Assembly (NCBI GenBank): GCA_025201765.1
Contig: MU623487.1
Location: 1 to 64,000 of the forward strand
DNA: 64,000 nt
Direction of reading: 5' to 3'
Source of the DNA: Daldinia sp. FL1419
Taxonomy: Eukaryota > Ascomycota > Sordariomycetes > Xylariales > Hypoxylaceae
Every line of letters starts with the position of its first letter. The stretch's first letter is position 1. A program made the translations under genes and the position numbers. The notes under the pieces were generated by a model. That model saw only the letters and a list, made by a program, of their open reading frames with translations, ran no database searches and had not been told where the DNA came from. Positions 58,776 through 64,000 of the stretch are shown piece by piece.

Positions 58776-61597
58776 GTGCCTAGATAAATCATCAATCTGT
58801 TGTAGATCCGGGGTGCAGTGCCAAGTGATCGTAGGGAATTTTGTGATGTGAAAATAATATTGCCAAAAAAAATAGAGTAATAAAAAGTTAATTGGTAAGA
58901 AGAACGGCCGGACGGTGTCGCGTGTTCATTGGATGTATCGAATATAATAGAGTAGTGGCTGTAATGGACTATAATGGCTACGAACGGGCTGGACTAATCT
59001 GGAGTTTTCGGAAAGAGTTGTCGTGCGGTTGTCGTGGAGTTGTCGTGGAGGGATTGTGTTTGTTTACTTGTGTGCCAGTGTGCCAGTGTGCCAGTGTGCC
59101 CAGTTTCCACCCGACGGGCTCTCTTAGAGATAGCGAGATTGTGATGTTATTTAGTTTGGCTGTGATCGTCGTCCACCAAGGACCAAGGGGGTGAAATAAA
59201 TGATACAGCGTACAGCATCCAGCGTACTTGGTAGTACAGTAGTAAAATAAAAAAAGGTACAACAAGAGTCGCGCACAAGCAGGCGGCCAGCCAGACGGCT
59301 AGTTCGTTCCTTGTTACCCACTATAATCTACCAAAGAAGCCAAAGAAGGTGGCGGTGGAATGCGACAAGAACTGTCAAAGTGATGTCGTTGGATGAATTG
59401 AATAGAATTGAACAATAAGGTAAGGGAGAGGAAGAAAATGAAGATAAAAGTATAAAAAAAGTCGGATACAATTCTAGTTACTATGTACTTGGTTGGACAA
59501 GAATTGTATGAATAATTGTGTCGTGTGTCACCCGCAGCCCGTCGCTCTACCCTCTCGTTTTATTTCTGAATCTGGGTCTGATTTGGGGTTGTTTCTTTTG
59601 GGGGGGTGCAAAGTCGAGTAACATACCAAATAAAGGGTATTATACAGGGGATTAAAGTACCATCTACCTTGCCCTATGTACGTATGCTAGGTTATGCTGG
59701 TGGCTAGGTTGGCTGGCTATGTGGTGCATGTACACTAATTGGATGGTACTGTACCAATATCAAGGTAAGAGGTAGGTAATTGCCCCAGGTGCACCTTACT
59801 CCTGCTGCGGAATATGTATGTGAGCTATGTATACGCTTGTATCGTATTTGCCCATGTGTTGAATTGGTCGTGCAGATCGGCCAAGTTTCAGGTACATTTA
59901 CAATTTGATGGGTCCCGGGACTAAAAGGCGAAACCCGCATCTTTCAAAGGTCCGACGTCCCAATCCTCGACACGTGCAGATATCTTTAAGGAAAAAGAAT
60001 TCAAGTTCCAAAAGGGATCGGACCTTGTATTGGTCAACTTTTGATGAGATTGAGAGAGTATAATATCGCAAGCCGTACTTTACCCCAATAATATTTAAAA
60101 CCTACAATTAGGTATAATTAGTTATAAAGTACCTACGTACAACCTGAACGTACAAATATTCCTTGCTTCGTCGATTGAGATGGGTACATGATAGATTAAC
60201 CCAACAAGCCTTCCTACCTATTACAGTACTCCGAAGTTTATCGTAGCTGCGAAGTAAGATTTGTACATACAGATATGGATTAGGTCGCATGCATCTTGGT
60301 TGCACCTGGCGAAGCAGCTTGATTAGGACAAATTAGGACGAATTGAACGAGACCCTGACGTTCGGGTGGACCCTACGCTAGTGTGGCACCCGCCCACCCA
60401 GCCCACCTAGCAAGCCTATGAGGTAAGGTACGTGCATATCATATCTAGGGAGTTACCTGGGTACATGTTTCTCATTCAGGGGATCCTCCTGGACATGTTC
60501 TTGGCGTCGCCGTTACGAGGCAACTAAAAGGGGACGCTAGGTATAATAAACACATCATAACTCGTTTTCATCTGCTCGTAATATACAATACACTTTTTTC
60601 GTCCGTGAGGCTCATCACGACATTCTCCTCTTTCTAAAATTGGTACCTACCTAGTTATAATGTATGATACGAAAAATCTCTCTTACAAAAAAAAAGTCTA
60701 CCTTAACCGCACCTCAGCCTTAGAAGTTCGGTATCAGTATAAGGCTAGGCTTATACTACTACATATACATAGCATGCAACCGCTTTTACATGCGCGCATA
60801 GCCGCCGGTCTGGATGGCTCTGTTTCCTCGGCTTCCATTGACTTTTATATTGTGGATGCTCCCGTATCCCAAAAGGTCCCTAATACCAGCAATAGCCTAT
60901 CTTTTTCAAATCAATACCTCCCCCCCTGATATTTACCCCAAGCTTAGGGGTGACATACGTTTACTTGCGCCTTCTTACTAATACCTCCCCCGTCTTAAAT
61001 ATCTTACTCACATTATCGATATTAAGTCATATATTAGTTTGTTCGACCATAAAACATCATGAATTATCTGTAGCTCTTTGTCATGATTTGCTAAAAACAC
61101 GAATGGTATGTGGGTCGAAGTTCTCGGTCACTATTATGTACGCGCATCAATAGGTATAAAAAAAGATATACTCCGCCATGACGGAATTATGGTAACGTGC
61201 CTAAGGTTTTCGAGCGTCCAGCACGACGTCGGTATATCGTAAGGCTAGGTGGATGCTTCAAAATAGATTTGTGTAAGGCTACGTTGGGTTGCATTATAAG
61301 TTGGGGGCTGTGAGACGTCCGATCTAGTGGTGCCGGGCTGACTCGCTAGATTGGTTACGAAGCGGACCTGTAAACGTGAAGGTTAATCTAGATAGGTCTG
61401 CCGTATGTGCTACATATTACTGTAACATCCCGCCAGCCCCGTTCTAAACTCACACCAACAGGACGGTACTCGGTGTCACCGGTCCATTCCCACTTCTTTT
61501 CGCGCCCGGTATAATCTACGGCCCGTAAAGCCATATCGGAGATGGAATGCCGGGCTCGGCAATCGATTTGGTCTTTCAGCCTATCTAAGAAGGTATA
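58776..61597. other. Intergenic region
   Basis: Upstream DNA of the large unknown gene and 3' flank of ALG12. GTGTGCCA tandem units lie at about 59070-59100; TAGGT-type motifs are scattered. ORFs of up to 113 codons look random. No RNA gene seen. Confidence 0.4.
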
Positions 61598-63315
61598 CTA
61601 CTCTGTTACAGCTCGTCTAGCCTCACCCTCGCGCATTTTCCTCAGTATGTATACTTTCGGCTCCATCCTCGGACCAATCCACCAACCACCAGTAACCGCT
61701 CTAACGGAATTCTTTACTCTTCGCACGAGGGCACCTCTGCCGAATACTTTATCTTGTCCGTTCTCAATGTCGCTGCCGGAGTGTGCATTTGGCTTAATAA
61801 CTTCAACTCCGGCAAAACCCTCTACGACGCCAATAATTTCCCATGGACCGATAACTGAAGCCGGATCTTCGGCGAGCACATAATCAAACCTTTCCCAAAA
61901 TGACGGGCTCCGTAAAGTGTTCTCATCTTCTGTCTTATCGTAATTAAACGTCAATCCGTTTGCCGGGTGCGGGTCATTAGGAGGGTAGGGATGCTGCCCG
62001 AAGAGAGTTACACCTGTCATACACGATAATACGTCCGTGTGAACCGTGATAGTCTGGAGATCAGAAGAGGAAGAGGAAGTAACGAGGCCACGCAGCTCCG
62101 AGAGCGCTTCGCCACCGGGATAATTCAGAGAAGATATAACGAGCATGGCAGTACTGAGACCGAAAGAAACAAGTACCGAGCCGACTATCGCAACAGAAGT
62201 GAGTAAGAAGGCGATAGACTTATTGCGTCTTGTAAAGATGTAATCCGCCCCCAGAGCTGCCGCTGTCGTCAAAGGGGGTGAAACATAAAAGATGAAGCGG
62301 GCTTCCTTGTGTGGTTGGAGAGAATATATCGCCATAAATAGGAGGCTAGGTATCACCAATGATTGAGCTTGTTTTCTCGTCCCAACATTCCAGAGTGCAT
62401 AGGGGATAAGAACTGCAGGGCTTAACGGATTCGTAAGGATCTTGGGCAAGGCAGAAGTGAAATAGTAATGCCAGGGGGAAACACCCCATTCAGAGGACGA
62501 GCCAAGAACGGCGTTATAATAGAAACCCCACAGCTCTGGCCACAAGGGCTTCTGCCAGAAATACGAGTCGATCGGTATCGTAAGTGAGAGAGACATAGCA
62601 AAGAAGAGGATGAAGGCGGGGATGATTTTAAACAACGAGATGTGCGAGGACGCCAGGCCATAGAGGGTGACGGTCACCATGAGAATTGCTAGCTCAGACC
62701 TAAATACAGCAGTAGCAATGGTGAGGTATGCAATAGCTAGCTTGTAGCGCCCCTGTTGCGGCTTTTGAGTAACATCTCCGATTAAATGTGAAAAGGCCAA
62801 TGTCGCTATGAGCTGTCAATACAGAAGCCCTTCTTGGAATTTCGGGGCTACTTACTCAACCCAAAAGCGAACATGTTAGGTAGTGTCCTAGAAGCGTAGA
62901 AGATGATATGAAACTGGCTGAGCTGCAATAGCGAATACCATCTCGCAGTCGACTTTCCGCACGCCTTTTCAACCTTCGACTTGAACACTAACAGCGCGCC
63001 GGCATTGAAGAGTCCCAGTACACCTCTCACAATAAGCTGCGCGTACCGGAAGCCTACCAGCGCAATGATAGGCTGACTGATCCCCGCTAATAGAACTGGG
63101 CCAATGAAGGTCCGGGGGACAGCACCGGGGAAGTCAAAGTGATCATATTGAGACGAGAGCCGCTCGTATACATCTTTGGTAGGTGTTCCATACAGGAGGA
63201 TATCGTGAGTCGCCTGGATATTAAAAGACTCCTCGACTTTAGTATATGGTGCCACCAAGAGATGTACGATGATCAAAGCCGGTATAGCCAGCGACAGAAG
63301 CAAATCTGAAGCCAT
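61598..63315 (-). CDS. alg12: ALG12 alpha-1,6-mannosyltransferase
   Basis: Exons 62856-63315 and 61598-62805 (49-nt intron) join to 555 aa, typical for GT22 enzymes. The N terminus is a membrane segment followed by APYTKVEESFNIQATHDIL, the GT22 signature with the catalytic-site acidic residues. YDHFDFPGAVPRTF and ASRTLPNMFAFGLTTLAFSH follow, the last restored by the splice at CATAG (62806). The polytopic middle has IDSYFWQKPLWPELWGFYYN and PHKEARFIFYVSPPL, the conserved HKExRF element. ALG12 adds the eighth mannose, alpha-1,6, from dolichol-P-mannose to the lipid-linked oligosaccharide in the ER lumen. The nearer acceptor GACAG would break the frame. TM helices span most of residues 5-340; the last 150 residues are soluble. 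Confidence 0.95.
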
Positions 63316-64000
63316 TGTAAGCTGTTGCGTTTCGCGATTGGTAAGAACCGTGATATTAAAATATGTAACATACCAACGACGGCCATTTGCGGGTAGCTTC
63401 TATTGCCAATTGCGCCGGCAACCGTAGTTCTTTCCTGAGAATTTGCACCTGAGGTAAGACTTAATCGATAACAATTATTGATAGGCGCATGATCTTAGGT
63501 AAATTATACTTTTTAAAAATACATTTTCTCGACAGACCTGCTGTTGTGCTACCTACTGGAATTCATCTCTTGTTTCTACTAACTAAGAAAGGAGTCTAAC
63601 TACAGTAATTACCTGTTCGAACATGAGGTGTATACGTGGCTGGTGCGTAATTGAGCACAGCCACGATTTATTACTTACTAGGTTAAGGTTAACTACTGGA
63701 TCCATCATCCTTGTGGGTTTACATAATCCAAATAATCGGTTCCAGTAACCTGGCATCGCACCGTCGACACCTGTCTTGTGAGTAAAGGCGCTACTACGTA
63801 CGTATGATTATATGCGAATATACAACTTTTGGTTTATTACTAGTTACTAGCTCTTCGACTGAGCTAGTCGCACGCTTTCCTACAATCCAAACACCTCGCC
63901 TAGACCCCCCAACCTATCAAGATGATTCTCCTCGGGAACTTACTCTATGGTATAATACCTCTTAAGCTTCAACCTAGAAAGCGGCAGCTAATGCGATCGT
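63316..64000. other. Upstream region of ALG12 to the window end
   Basis: Promoter side of ALG12. No ORF of note and no RNA gene seen up to the window edge. Confidence 0.4.

Overview
The window is nuclear DNA of a filamentous ascomycete (Pezizomycotina). A Sordariomycete is my best guess, inferred from gene content and style. Genes are split by short GT-AG introns, mostly 49-112 nt. Many of these have GTAAGT or GTATGT donors and CTAAC or CTGAC branch points. Intergenic DNA is long, has no operons, and carries many TAGG/ACCT-type repeats and some AT-rich patches that look mutated by repeat-induced point mutation (RIP). I rebuilt 17 protein genes by joining exons by hand so that the frame and the family motifs are kept, and add one doubtful small ORF. 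No transcript data were available, so splice sites are predictions.

Layout. 1-3200: a C homopolymer, AT-rich DNA with a tRNA-derived-looking remnant, then gene-free DNA. 3249-4619: CaM kinase (+). 5906-7369: Ser-rich unknown (-). 7.4-15.4 kb: gene-poor accessory DNA with a 709-bp terminal-inverted-repeat element (11209-11917) and an unusual tRNA-Leu gene (14884-15056). 15445-16428: DUF7053-like protein (-). 18425-19411: unknown four-exon gene (+). 20478-23874: Mediator MED14 (-). 26165-27308: aldo-keto reductase (+). 28462-31841: PMR1-type Ca2+ ATPase (-). 34105-36096: cohesin RAD21 (+). 37816-39126: elongin A (+). 40303-40868: NEDD8/Rub1 (-). 41606-42654: prohibitin-2 (-), divergent from 43205-44178, a CstF-64/Rna15 homologue (+). 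45779-48335: MNR2/ALR-type CorA Mg2+ transporter (+). 49440-50069: U2AF35 (+). 51204-53115: Osh6/7-type lipid-exchange protein (-). 55085-58775: large unknown fungal protein (-). 61598-63315: ALG12 mannosyltransferase (-).

Most genes are housekeeping: transcription (MED14, elongin A), RNA processing (CstF-64, U2AF35), cohesion (RAD21), protein modification (Rub1), ion and lipid homeostasis (PMR1, MNR2, Osh6/7), mitochondria (PHB2), N-glycosylation (ALG12) and Ca2+ signalling (CaMK). Calcium is a loose link between the kinase and PMR1, and PMR1 and ALG12 both serve the secretory pathway. I see no biosynthetic cluster or defence island.

The strongest unusual signal is the tRNA-Leu(UAA) gene. 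Its cloverleaf appears only if a 65-nt segment is removed from the D-loop. That segment has all three marks of a spliceosomal intron (GTATGT, ACTAAC, TAG), and a second, ordinary intron is inferred next to the anticodon. An oligo-T run suited to Pol III termination follows.
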